Shown here piece after piece: positions 1-10,660 of a DNA stretch of 64,000 nt. A model generated the notes under the pieces. It had not been told where the DNA came from. It worked only from the letters and a program-made list of their open reading frames with translations, and made no database searches. The position numbers and the translations under genes were made by a program. Source of the stretch: Coturnix japonica (taxonomy: Eukaryota; Chordata; Aves; Galliformes; Phasianidae); contig NC_029516.1 in assembly GCF_001577835.2 (NCBI RefSeq), forward strand, positions 69,364,186-69,428,185, read 5' to 3'. Within the stretch, counting starts at the first letter, position 1. The number at the start of each line of letters is the position of its first letter.

Positions 1-940
1 TGTGTCTGGAATTTGTAGGTGCCATACAGGAGATGTATATGTGCTATATATCACTCTGTAAAGGAGCATCTGAGGTATTTCAGAACATACATTTTAGCTC
101 CCAAGCTTCCTGCTTATAAAACAGTAATAATACCACATCAGCTTACGGGCCTCTGGTGGACTGACTGAGTTCAAATGCGTGAAGGCTGCAGTCATAATAA
201 ACACTACAGTAAAGCGTGGGGAGCTCAGTAGCTCTATTTGCAGAGCGGAGCTTGGATATGTGCAATAAAAAAGCCAATAGATTTGGACGCCGTGTGTGCA
301 AAAAAAGGAAGCAAATAGCTAATTCTTTGTCGTTAGCCCTCTCTGCGAGCTGTGTTCTTCCTGCCGGGGGGAACAAAGAAGGGACATGGTGAAGAGAACA
401 ATCTGTCATTGCGTAACCAAGGACAACCGTGACACCTCTGCCTGAGGAGCCCATGGGAGGAAACCAACTGTGGCTTTCCCGACCCAAAGCGCAGCGCTCG
501 ACCGCCTCCTTGGTGCGCGTTTCCCTTGAGAACAGCACTCCCTACAGGTGTGAACCCAGCACTGATGGGGCTGGGACTGGGAAAGCCCTATGGAAGATGC
601 GCGTGCAGATCTACGTGATGGACGAGATGACTTCGCAGTGACGTTGTGTTTGTGTTCTTCATCCTGTACTCGGGTGCCAACAACAAAGGGAGCTCCTCTT
701 CTCCCCTTCCACTCCTGGGACAGAGGCACTCGCACCTTTCCTTTCTTCCTTTCGCAGCTTCTTCGCTGTTATTACCATTTCTACTGGCTTGCCCCCGAGG
801 AGGGCTCAGGAGGAGGAGGACGCGAACACAACGCCGTGTCGCGACACAGGACAGGGAACCTGGCCTCGCTCAGCAGCCTCGAGCACCGTGTGCCAGCGCC
901 GCCAGGGGCCGCTGTTGGCTGCGGAGAGAGTATTGCATGT

Positions 941-1003
941 ATTTAAAGCCAGGTTGGATGGGGTCCTGGGCAACCTGAGCTGGCAGGGTGGCAGTCCTGG
1001 AAG
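941..1003 (+). repeat. CR1 LINE fragment
   Basis: A short stretch resembles the part of the CR1 3' region that reads 'GGTTGGATGGGG..CTGGGCAACCTGA' followed by the 'GGCAGGG' segment. It lacks the terminal ATTCTATG octamers, so it is a scrap truncated at both ends. Confidence 0.45.
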
Positions 1004-2126
1004 GAAACGACACTATTGGCGTTATCACAAATCATTCATTATATGGCAAGTCCCGACCCCTGACAAAGACCCTTGGCTATGCTGGTTTCAGCATGTTTCA
1101 CCCACGCAGCGCTCCCAGACTCCTGAGAAGGCAAAGAGGAGGCTGGGACCCTGCAGCTGTCCTCATGATGCCGGGACAGGCTGTTCTGGTGTCACGCTGT
1201 TCCCAGGGTTTGGTCCTGTCATCTGTGTCCACCCCTGATGCAGTGTCAGATTGCTTTGTAGCTCACTGATGCCTTTACTTCTTTGCTTTGCATTTTTACC
1301 TATTCTTTCTCTTTTTTTTTTTTAATCTCCAGTGTCACAAGAAGTCTTTCATCCTCACTTTGTGGTGGAAAGTTCAAACTTTCCTCTCCACCCTTGGTGC
1401 CTGGAGGAGAATGCTTTCTTCTTCCCTTGCATTTCAGGGGCTGACGTGGAAAGTGACAGCTTGCATTTCATGGCTGGCATTTGAGGGCAGGGGTGTGTTA
1501 CTAGCTCCCCATCCTTTGTCAATAGCAGAGTTAAACAGGTTAAAGCACAGGCAGCTGTGTTAAGCTTTAGCATACCAATTCCAGCATAGCAAGTTTTCTG
1601 GTTATTACCGTTCTTTTTATTCTTACCTTGTCGAGAAACCTTTAGAGCTTGCTCTCCCACTGGGCAAGATACTATGCCAGCCAAACAAACAGTGGTCTGT
1701 GCTCAAAGATCTCTCGCAGTGTGAGAGCAGAGGCAGTGGATGATAAGGAAACATAGGGAAATGCAAGGAAAGCCTGAGCTGGTTTCGGTCAGCAGGATGT
1801 TCTGCAGTATCTGCACAGTGGTTGCCTGGCCTCTGCTGAGACTCTGTTAGCGCTGTAGAATATAAGAGATTTAAAGAAAGGCTTCAAAAGTAGCCCACGA
1901 AATACAGAGCTTCAGGTGCCTGCTCTCAGCTGCAGAGTTGAGGGCTATGGCTGCAGGTGTGTGAGCAACCAGGAGCAACTGTACATACAAGTGATGCGCT
2001 TCTCCCTGTACTGTGCAGCCTTCAACCAGAATGTCATAGGATTCAATGGTGGGGTGGGGGTTTCTATCTTCTTTCTAACACTTCCCCCTGCTTGTGATTC
2101 CCCAGTCAACACCTGCAGCATAAGAA

Positions 2127-2215
2127 CAGGGAATCATAAAATGAATTAGGTTGGAGGGACCTCTGGAGGACATCTGCTTCAACTCCCACAGAAGGAGCTG
2201 TTGTGGAAAGCACCC
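2127..2215 (-). repeat. CR1 LINE 3'-end fragment
   Basis: Read on the minus strand this ends in a degraded form of the CR1 tail. On the plus strand the signature is GAATCATAAAATGAATTAGG, then TTGGAGGGACCTC and a degraded 'catctgcttcaactccc' block. The element points right to left. Divergence suggests an old copy. Confidence 0.55.
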
Positions 2216-4624
2216 AAGCTTTCAAGTTGCTAAGGGCATTTGTAATGTAACATAGATATTTTGCTGGTGGGAGACACCAAGTGGTGGGAGGTGCACAACC
2301 GGGATGTGCTTCAAAGAACACCCATAGTAACAAGATGCATTTGGAGAGTAAGTGTGGCTTCTGCTGGGATTTTTGAAGCTTTTTGTTGTTGTTGTTGTTG
2401 TTTTTAAGTTGAATTACAGAATGCAGATTGTCAGTGGATTTCCAGAAAGCATAGAATACGTTTAGGATTACAATTAGTGCTAATAATAACGTGTTCCTAA
2501 ATTGCCCAAACAAGAAAGCACTTCCTAAAGTGACTGGCATATCTGTGCTGGAAGGCAAAAGACTTGAAATCCAAACATACTTAAGCACTTTTGCAGATAA
2601 TCTCTCCAATCCATATGAAATAAGCACTCTGTTCTCATCTGCCATCGTTCTGACCTTTCACTTGTCTAGTCTTCCTTGATAAGGAGACATTTGTTTTATG
2701 TGCACATCTGCAAATGACACAGAGTGCAGGGGAGCAACGAATGGCATCTTTTCCCTATAGCATACTCGCCAAGAATACTTATTCAGCAATGATTGCAGTA
2801 GGACATAGGGAGGCATTTGTACAGGTTGAAAGGGCTCTGGTGAAATTATATTCCCATTTAACATTTCTGTCTTGAATACCTCTGTATTGTGTGTTTTCCT
2901 GGTTTCTGCTGTTTTAAACACACTCTTTCAAGCTGTTCCGTGTTGTAGCAATCAGCATTGTGTCAGAAGCTGTATTTAAATAGGTGAGTTAGGCACCATC
3001 ATTCCCAAGGTCTTTCAGATTTGTTTGTTTTATACTCACGAAGTTGAAGCTATAAAGCAAGATAGGACTAGTGACTCATTTCACTGGGACACTGCATGCA
3101 TGTTCTCTTCCTTATCACCACATGATGGAATAAAAACTTCAGTCCAACAAAGGTAATAGTGCAGAAGCAGTCAACTTATTTAGCAGCCATTTTTTTCAGC
3201 TTATTTAGCTGAAAATGGTTTAAAATGCAAATGCAGCCTACACTGGGACCAGGCACTACATATAGCAATCATAGAAAATTCTTGGATATCCAAACTCAGA
3301 AACATACCCCTTGCATGTGGAATGGCCAGCCGCCTTCTTTATCGCTAAATGATTTGATAAGATCCATTAAGAGACCGGTTTTTCAGTTATTTATAATTTT
3401 TGTCAAAATATTTGAGCTAAAATTTCCTCTCCTGGAGGTGGTGTATTTATAAAATGTTCCAGGTAAAAATAGTTCAGCTATTTTCAGAATGAAGCTACCA
3501 GAGAAGACGATGCTTTCCCATGTTCTTTCTGTGTCTGGGGGCACGCTTTAGCTTTGGCAGGTGAGCAGCCTCCTTCAGAGGAGGGCGCTGGCCACCTGAT
3601 AGTTCATTCATACATGGCAAACTTACAGGCTCTGAGCAATCTCTGTTTAGCCCAGCTCTGGATGCCCGGAGGTGCTGCACAAGAAAGGCCTTGTCACTGT
3701 GGGCTTGTCTTGCACTCACTGGCCTGAGGCTGACCCTTGTGACTGCTCCAGGCCTGGTTCCAGTGCTGACGCACTGACTTCCTGGGATGAACTTGGATCT
3801 GCCTTGTCACCAGGGCAGGTCTGCAATCTGTACCCTCTACCCAGGAGTCACTAGGCAGGGACTTGAAACGTGGTTCATATTTCTAATTCAGAAGGTCGTC
3901 CAAGCATATGGACTTAACTCTGAACAACGTTTCTCACCAGCTTCCCTAATCATTTCTTTATAAGAGCATCAACAACAAACCCCATCTTCATATATACTAC
4001 AACAAACCAGCTCTGGGGTGATCTGAGCTATGCTGGAAACCAAAGAGAGGCTCAGCTAAAGTGCTGGTGGGAAGGCAGCCACTGGTCACAAGCAGGAGAG
4101 AGTAATGGGGGGTTCTGACAAGACCAGTGGACAACTGGGTCTCTCCCCTCTGGGCAGATTTATATGGCTTTAGCATACAGTGTGCGCTGAGAAGCTTGTA
4201 CAAACAGTGCAAGCAAATACACTTCACTGCAACCTCAGTCTGTGACATCATTTCTCTTTGACTCTGAAAATCACCCAGACCTGAAATCAATCACTTTGCA
4301 GTCAAGTGACAAGAAAGTGCGAAGCACAAATGTCAGTCTGTTCTTCAGATATGCCAGCAGTACTGGCATTTTCCTTTTTCTGGGGCCATTGTGAATGCTG
4401 GCTGTATTCTCAAGTGTGCTAGTGTTCCCCAAGCTCTTCTGCTTGAGGGAAATGTGTAGTCACTGTGCTGCATGTGTGTGCATACCGCTACACAATCACA
4501 TTTGGTGACCCTGCTTTGCTAAGGTCTGTGACTTACTGTGCAGTTAGGGATCTACTTTCTGCAAGAGCACTACACTCCTGTACCAAAAGAATCAAGTTGG
4601 GACCATGTCATCAATGTATCTGTG

Positions 4625-4630
4625 TTTATT
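4625..4630 (-). terminator. LPAR5: Probable LPAR5 polyadenylation signal (AATAAA)
   Basis: A canonical AATAAA hexamer on the minus strand lies about 160 bases beyond the LPAR5 stop codon. It is the first such hexamer downstream and would give a short 3' UTR. No transcript evidence is available here. Confidence 0.5.
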
Positions 4631-4790
4631 GAAAACAGCTTTTAATCCTTCAGCTCTGTCTCACCACATTCACTCACGTATAGCCTGCCTTGCTCTCTGA
4701 GTTGGCTAAGTAACACTGAGCTGCTTTCCACAGCCTTGATGTAATGATTGAATGGGCCACTCTGAAACTCAGCAATGGAGCTTTCTGTGG

Positions 4791-5903
4791 TTAAATTTCC
4801 GAGTCCTCAATAGGGCCATTCAAAAATACTGTAGTAGGAAGTGCTGGCACAGATTCACTGGGACAGTGAATGTTTTCAGATGGTAACTGTTTTTCTGCTG
4901 AGGCAGAAGGTTTTCGGGTCGACTTTTGTTCCACAACCTGACTCCTAATCATCCCTATATCCGAGTGCCAGGTTTGTCCCCGACGCAGTTTCTTAAAGGT
5001 GTTACGGAAACCTTCGGTACTGAAATAGTAGATCAGGGGGTCCAGTGTGCAGTTCATACTGGCCAGCATCATTGTCACAATTAGCACCTCACGCACAAAG
5101 GTCTGCATTTGCTTCTCGACATCAATCACCCTGGCCTTTATCAAACCATATACAGCCAGAGTAGTATTGTAGGGTACAAAGAATATGACGAAGATAACCA
5201 GATTGACCAAGAGGAGACGAACTGTCTTCTGCTGCCGCAGTGTCTTAGGCTGTCTGGCCTGACAGAGCTCCCGAAAGATCTGAATAGAACAGTATGTCAC
5301 AGAGGTCAGAGGCAGGAGAAAACCCAGGATTTCAGCCAGGATAACCAGAGGGAAGAGGTTTTTCTGCCACATGTCGTCACTAAAGCTTTCAAAGCACAGG
5401 TAAGTAGTCTGGTTATGTGACTCACAGTGGTTTTGTTTATGGACTATGGCTGTGGGGATGGAGCCCGTAAGGATCACGACCCAGACCACCAGGCAAAGGA
5501 GCCTGGCCACCTTGGGGCGCCGCAGGTGCCGCCAGCGAAGTGGGTGCACAATGGCAATATAGCGATCCAGGTTGATGCACATGAGGAAGATGCAGCTACC
5601 GTACATGTTGATCTGAAAGACAGAGCCAGAGACCTGGCACAGGGTGTTGCCAAAGGGCCACTCATGGTTGAAGTAGTAGTAGAGCCGCAGTGGTAGAGGG
5701 AGGGTGAAGGTGAGGTCACTCATGGCCAGATTGAACATGTAGATCATCACCACTGATTTCAGGCGCAGGTAGCGAACAAATATCCACAGGGCCACCACAT
5801 TCAGTGTCAAGCCTGTGATGAATATCAGAATGTAGCCAGGCAGGAGGAGTTTGTGGTAGAAGCTGTAATCCTTGCATGGCTGAGACACATTGGCAGCTGA
5901 CAT
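4791..5903 (-). CDS. LPAR5: Lysophosphatidic acid receptor 5 (class A GPCR)
   Basis: This intact 370-residue seven-transmembrane receptor is encoded in one exon. In mammals LPAR5 (GPR92) binds lysophosphatidic acid at the plasma membrane and signals through Gq and G12/13. The N-terminus carries an N-glycosylation sequon (N5-V-S) and has no cleavable signal. TM1 begins near residue 22. TM3 holds C89, which should pair with C170 in extracellular loop 2, and ends in LDRY (112-115). TM6 has FVPYN (about 242-246) and TM7 has DPLIY (288-292) in place of NPxxY. Loop motifs such as QINMYGSCIFL, VHPLRWRHLRRP and LCFESFSDD match mammalian LPAR5 closely. The start is the ATG at 5903-5901. The frame stays open two codons further to a TTG, which is not a plausible initiator. 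An acceptor (TTTCTGCAG) ends at 6031, so the coding exon probably begins at 6030 with about 127 bases of 5' UTR, as in the mammalian gene. Identity is very likely; ligand preference in birds is inferred. Confidence 0.95.
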   Translation of the reverse strand: MSAANVSQPCKDYSFYHKLLLPGYILIFITGLTLNVVALWIFVRYLRLKSVVMIYMFNLAMSDLTFTLPLPLRLYYYFNHEWPFGNTLCQVSGSVFQINMYGSCIFLMCINLDRYIAIVHPLRWRHLRRPKVARLLCLVVWVVILTGSIPTAIVHKQNHCESHNQTTYLCFESFSDDMWQKNLFPLVILAEILGFLLPLTSVTYCSIQIFRELCQARQPKTLRQQKTVRLLLVNLVIFVIFFVPYNTTLAVYGLIKARVIDVEKQMQTFVREVLIVTMMLASMNCTLDPLIYYFSTEGFRNTFKKLRRGQTWHSDIGMIRSQVVEQKSTRKPSASAEKQLPSENIHCPSESVPALPTTVFLNGPIEDSEI

Positions 5904-6295
5904 ACCCAACAGGGATAAGGAGAGGATCTCAGTGGGATGGCTGAGGCAACTGGAGATCTAAGGAGGCCCAAAGAATGTCACTGAGAGAAGTCATTCCTCA
6001 AGGAAGCTGTGGACAGGTTGTTCTCTTCATCTGCAGAAAGAAAAGTTAAGTTGAAAGGGGAAAACTCTTTCAAGATCAAAATCCCACCATATTGTCTTCT
6101 GTTGCAAGAACTCATAAAGAAACAGAATGAGTAAAATACACAGTAGAAAAGTGAGAGATGAAATGGCAGAATACAGAAAACAGACAACATATTCAGTTGT
6201 GCAGAATCTTGCACATGCCTCAGAAAATGCACATTGTTTCAATTAGTGCTGTGAGCACATGCATGCAAGCAAGGGACAGAGCAAAGGAATGCATG

Positions 6296-6522
6296 GAAAG
6301 TAGAAGGGAAGGGCAAGGGGAAGGTAAGGGGAGGAGAAGGGGGAGGAGAAGGAAAGGAGAGAGGAAGAGAGAGGAGGAGAGGGGAGGATGGTGAAGAAGA
6401 GGAGAGAAAAAGAGAGGAGAGGAGGAGAGTAGAGGGAGAGGAGAGGAGGAGAGAGGAGAGGAAGAGGAGAGGAGAGGAAGAGGGAGGGGGAGGGGGAGGG
6501 GGGAGGGAGAGAGGAGAAGAGG
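6296..6522. repeat. Polypurine (GA-rich) simple-sequence tract
   Basis: About 225 bases on the plus strand are almost all A and G, with irregular GGAGAGGA-type units and a final run of (GGGA)n/(GGGGGA)n. It sits just upstream of the LPAR5 coding exon, probably in a 5' intron. The long Ser/Pro/Leu frames read from it on the minus strand are artefacts of the composition. Confidence 0.9.
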
Positions 6523-9211
6523 GCACACACATAGAGGGAAAAAATGCTGGCTGGTTGGAACTTAAAAGATAATAACTTCATGGTCATTTTGTATCAGAAA
6601 AACAGGACTTTGTACATTGATTATAGATAAAAAGAATGACACTGCTACTAGACTCAACTCCACCCTAGTTCTCTTAAGTGAAATAACCCATGTAAATCTG
6701 AATCCCAGCTAAGGGCTTGACTAAAATGAATGAACTGTGGTAGATAGGTGCAAAGGGCCAGGGAAATCTAGCAATTTGACTCATATTTTCTAGGAATGCG
6801 AGTGCAAATGGGACCAGGACATTCATCTCAGTTCTGTCCATGTGTTAGACAATGTAAACACCGAGTGAGCAGGGATGACAAGCTGAGAGTTATCAGATCG
6901 CCTGACATCCTTCTGTGTCATTGCACAGGTCCACCTCCAAAGCAGCATTCTTAGAGGTACTTCTACTGTATTGTTGAGATATTTTTGAGCGGCTTTCACC
7001 TTTCTTTATAAATGATTGACAATTTTGTGTTGTAAACTTGCTTAGGTTTACAGGATAAAATGATCCGACAAGAAAAGGCAAATATGCTAGAGCTGTTGGT
7101 TTTCAGTACAACCATTAGATGCTTCAAAAACACAAACTCAAGGGAGACACACTGACTGCTAGAATGGAAACTCTGTAATGACTGCAGACTGAATAGACCA
7201 GGGACTGTGTCTCAACTGAGACAAACTGAGTGAGATTGAGGCTCCTTGAAAAAACACATCCTGCTCCAACACCTGTGCCCAGTCCAGCCAGCCAGGTGAA
7301 GGCAACTTGTCTGCATAGACAAACCATTTTTGTCAGCTGTTATTCAAGAAATGCCTCTAAACAATGCAATAGATAAGTGTAGGCCATAGTATGTGAGATC
7401 AGTGGTTTACCTATGAGTATTGTTTCAAATAATGGATGATGAAGGAATAATGTAAGAACAGTGCAGTCACTCCTTAAGTTGTTGTTTTTAGACCACTGGG
7501 GTAAGAGCCATGTGGTTTCAGAGATTTACTAAGTGCTTATTTCATCATACTGCATTATAACCCTTCTTAACAGCATTTTGCTCACAGACAGTCCTTTGAT
7601 GGATTTCCCCTCAAGGAAGGTTTCAGCCATGGAAATCTCCCAGATTTTCCTGTCAGGAACAGCAGTGTAATAAATCTGTTGGGTTTTCTACTTGCCATCA
7701 TCTTTTCCTTTTTCTGAATGCTCTTTCTTTATGTATTTAGCCTGTAAGCCTTTGAGACACCAGATAGCGGAGTTCTGAACTGGTAGTGTGAGAAACAGAT
7801 TTCTTTTTCTTTTCTTGAAAGCGTTTGATTTTTTTTTCTTGTGGGTGGATAGAAGCACAGCAGCAAGTATCCATGAGCTGAGATTTACTAGAGACTAATG
7901 CTGATGTTAGTAAAGATAGGGTGATAGCCTCAAATTTGACGTAATGGATACTGCAATCAGTGTCAGAGCCCCAGCACAAGATGCAATTCCTCTTTGGAAA
8001 AGAGGAAGCTGTGGGAGCAGAATGTTCCTCTCCAGAGCACTAGAGGTACTGTTTTGACTGCTCGTCACTGAAGAGGAAATCTCCTGATATAGCAGGCTGG
8101 TGGTAGGGAGGCAGAAACAATGGAACTAGTTCAATTGATGGTTAATGTTTCACAAGCCACATTCACTGTGGATATCTCTAAAAGAGCCTCAAGTACTCAT
8201 TGCTCTATGTAAAAGTCGCCAAGTGGTCTCAAGTCATCAGCCGTGCATGGAGGCAATGGTAGCACAACACGAACGAGCAACAGAAGCAAAGCAACCAAAG
8301 AGATACTTTCACTGCAGTGCTCTGCTACAGGAATCATCCATGTGATGAGATGCTCAAAATCCTGAAGGAACTTCCTATTTGGCAGCTGGCCTTAGGTGGC
8401 CTGAGAGATGAAGGAAGCGTCTTACCTCACACTGCAAATTGCCCACAGCCCTTCACCCAGTAGAGACAGAAAAGAGTCAAACTGCAGACAGCCCTTCCTA
8501 TCACACTTTCAGGTAGACAATGAATTTGTTACTCATGTTCTTGCTCTGGTGGGGAGCATGGGAAATAACGTGGACGTACAAGCAACCATGCACACGCAGT
8601 AAGAAACTTCTGCAACGGAGGAGCAGAAGAAACTAAAAGGAAGGAACACTGGTGAGGGAGGAAGAGCTGCTGGTAGAGGTGTGAGATGGGGGCAGTGCTA
8701 TGTGAAGAGAGAGGAAAACATGATGATAAAGGGTTGGTAAACAGGCTGGAAACCAGTTAAAGTGAATGTGTCACAACCCCCTCCCACATACACCTTCCTG
8801 TGACCACCCTATAGGGACCACAGTGATTCACATGCCTCCAGTAAGTGCTCAGGAGCTGCTCAGGGCCCTGGCTGGTATGAGGTGCTCCCAATGGCTTTGG
8901 GCCAGGCTGCTCTGTGATGTCAGGGCACCAGCAGAAGATGAGGTACAAGTCAGCCCCAAGGCAAGCACCTCTTGTCATAGGCAGCAAAAAAAGCTGTGTG
9001 ACAACAAATCTTTGAGTTTGTGACTTGGGTTTTCCTTGCTCAGGATGGAAAACCCTAGCTATACTTCCTTATGGAGGCTGGAACAGGCAGGCATGCCTGA
9101 GGTGAGGTTAGATGAGATGACTCTGCCTGGGCCTTGGTATTTTCTCTCCTCACAGTCCCTTACCTGAGCCTTATTTACCTAACACCACAAAAATAATGAA
9201 GTACCACAGCA
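6523..9211. other. Non-coding interval upstream of LPAR5
   Basis: No exon, RNA gene or clear transposon was recognised. Any upstream non-coding LPAR5 exon would lie in this direction but has no sequence signature that I can defend. Confidence 0.4.
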
Positions 9212-9450
9212 TTATAGAATTGTTTATTGTAGAATGGTTTGCTGGTGGAGGGGATTTTAATAATCATTTAGTCCAAGCTGCTTGCCATGGGCAGGAACAT
9301 GTTTCACTAGATCACACTGCTCAAAGGCCCTTCCAGCTTGGCCTTAGACATTTTAAATGATGGGATGTCTCTCTTATAACCCCCCTTTATATTTGTTAAG
9401 CTTGCAGTGAAGTTTCCCCAGACCTTCTCCAAGCTGAACAAGCCCAACTT
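9212..9450 (-). repeat. CR1 LINE 3'-end copy
   Basis: On the minus strand this reads as a diverged CR1 3' end. The plus-strand text runs through 'atagaattgtttattgtagaatggttt', 'atttagtccaagctgcttgcc', a 'tgctcaaaggcccttccagcttggcct' block and 'ccagaccttctccaagctgaacaagcccaac'. It directly abuts the next CR1 copy in the same orientation. Confidence 0.75.
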
Positions 9451-9452
9451 AT

Positions 9453-10500
9453 CATAGAATCATTGAATTGTTAAGTTTGGAAAAGACCTCTAAGATCATT
9501 TAGTCCAACTATCTACCTGCCACCAGTATTGCCCACTAAACCATGTTGTTTAGTATGACATCCACATGCTTGCTGAAAACCTCCAGGGACAGACAACTCA
9601 ACCACCTTCCTGGGCAGCTTGTTCCAACACCTGACAGCTCTTTCAGAGAAGAAATATTCCTAATATCCAAGCCAAACCTTCCCATTCCTTCTAGCCTTAT
9701 CCATCATTACATAGGAGAAGAGGCTGACCACCACCTCCCCACAATATCCTTTCATGCAGTTGTAGAGAGCCATAAGGTTACCTCTGAGCCTCCTCTAGCC
9801 TGAACAATCCAGTTCCCTCAGTTGCTCCTCATAAGACTTGTGCTCCAGGCTTCTCACCAGCTTCATTGCCCTTCTCTGGACACGTTCCACGGCCTCAGTG
9901 TTTTCTTGTAGTGAGGGGCCCAAAACTGAACACAATCCTCAAGGCGTGGTCTCACCAGAGCTCAGTACAGAGGAAAAAATCACCTCCCTGCTTCTGCTGA
10001 CTGCACTACTTCTGATACAAGCCAGGATGCTATTGGCCTTCTTGGCCACCTGGGCACACTGCTGGTTCATGTTCAGCCAGCTGTCAACTAACACCCACAA
10101 GTCCTATTCCTCTGCACTGGTCTTCCAGCCACTCTGCTCGAAGCCTGAAGCACTACCTGGGGTTGTTCTGGCCAAAGTGCAGGACCATGTTAAAGCTCAT
10201 ACAATTGGCCTCAGCCCAGTGATCCAGCCTGTCCTGTTCCCTCTGTAGGGCCTTCCTACCCCCAGGCAGATCAGCATGTCCTCCTAAGTTGGTATCATCT
10301 GCAGACTTACTGAAGATATACTCAATCCCCTCATTCAGATCATCAAGATATTAAAGAGGTTGAGTCTCAGTAGTGACATCTGAGGAACACTGCTCATGAC
10401 CAGTCACTGGATTTAACTCCATTCACCACCATTCTCTGGGCCCAGCCATCCAATCAGTTCTTTACCCTTTCTGTACCTGTCCAAGCCACAGGCTATGAGC
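9453..10500 (-). repeat. CR1 LINE, 3' part of ORF2 plus 3' tail
   Basis: This copy of about 1 kb is antisense to the plus strand. From its 3' end (9453) it shows the ATAGAATCATTGAATTGTT tail, the TTGGAAAAGACCTCTAAGAT segment, the 'lvrglehksyeerlre' region (tgctccaggcttctcaccag) and the '[11 protein letters not shown]' region (ggggcccaaaactgaacac). Farther in lies the C-terminal ORF2 segment with 'ccagtgatccagcctgtcc'. It is 5' truncated, and many stops break ORF2. It is the longest continuous CR1 copy in this part of the window. Confidence 0.85.
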
Positions 10501-10524
10501 CTCCCCAGTAACCTTCCCCTCAAC

Positions 10525-10660
10525 CTTTCTTTACAGGAGAGGTGCTCCAGCCCTTTGATCATCTTTGTGGCCCTCTCCAGGACCTGGTCTAACAGCTCTG
10601 CAATATTTCTTGTCCCGAGGGTCCCAACTTGGATACAGTACTCCATAGTCATGAGAGCAG
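10525..10660 (-). repeat. CR1 LINE fragment
   Basis: A third antisense CR1 piece follows at once, of another CR1 subfamily type ('aggtgctccagccctttgatcat', 'ggccctctccaggacctg', 'tggatacagtactcca'). It repeats an ORF2 segment already present in the previous copy, so it is a separate insertion rather than a continuation. Confidence 0.65.

Larger units (their letters stand above)
1..4620. other. Intergenic region left of LPAR5
   Basis: No coding exon could be supported here on either strand. The stretch at about 420-940 has more CpG dinucleotides than its surroundings, but no reading frame in it resembles a known protein. The rest is unique-looking DNA with two small CR1 scraps (listed separately) and a (TTG)n run at about 2385-2401. 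By human synteny CHD4 should lie further left. Whether the CpG-bearing patch belongs to that gene's promoter cannot be told from the sequence. Confidence 0.5.

Noticed and set aside
420-940. First exon of CHD4
   Set aside because: Position and CpG content are suggestive, but no translation or splice signal supports it.
5904-5909. LPAR5 starting two codons earlier at TTG
   Set aside because: The first in-frame ATG is at 5903-5901, and TTG is not a credible vertebrate initiator here.
6220-6587. Ser/Pro/Leu-rich minus-strand frames
   Set aside because: They are translations of the polypurine tract.
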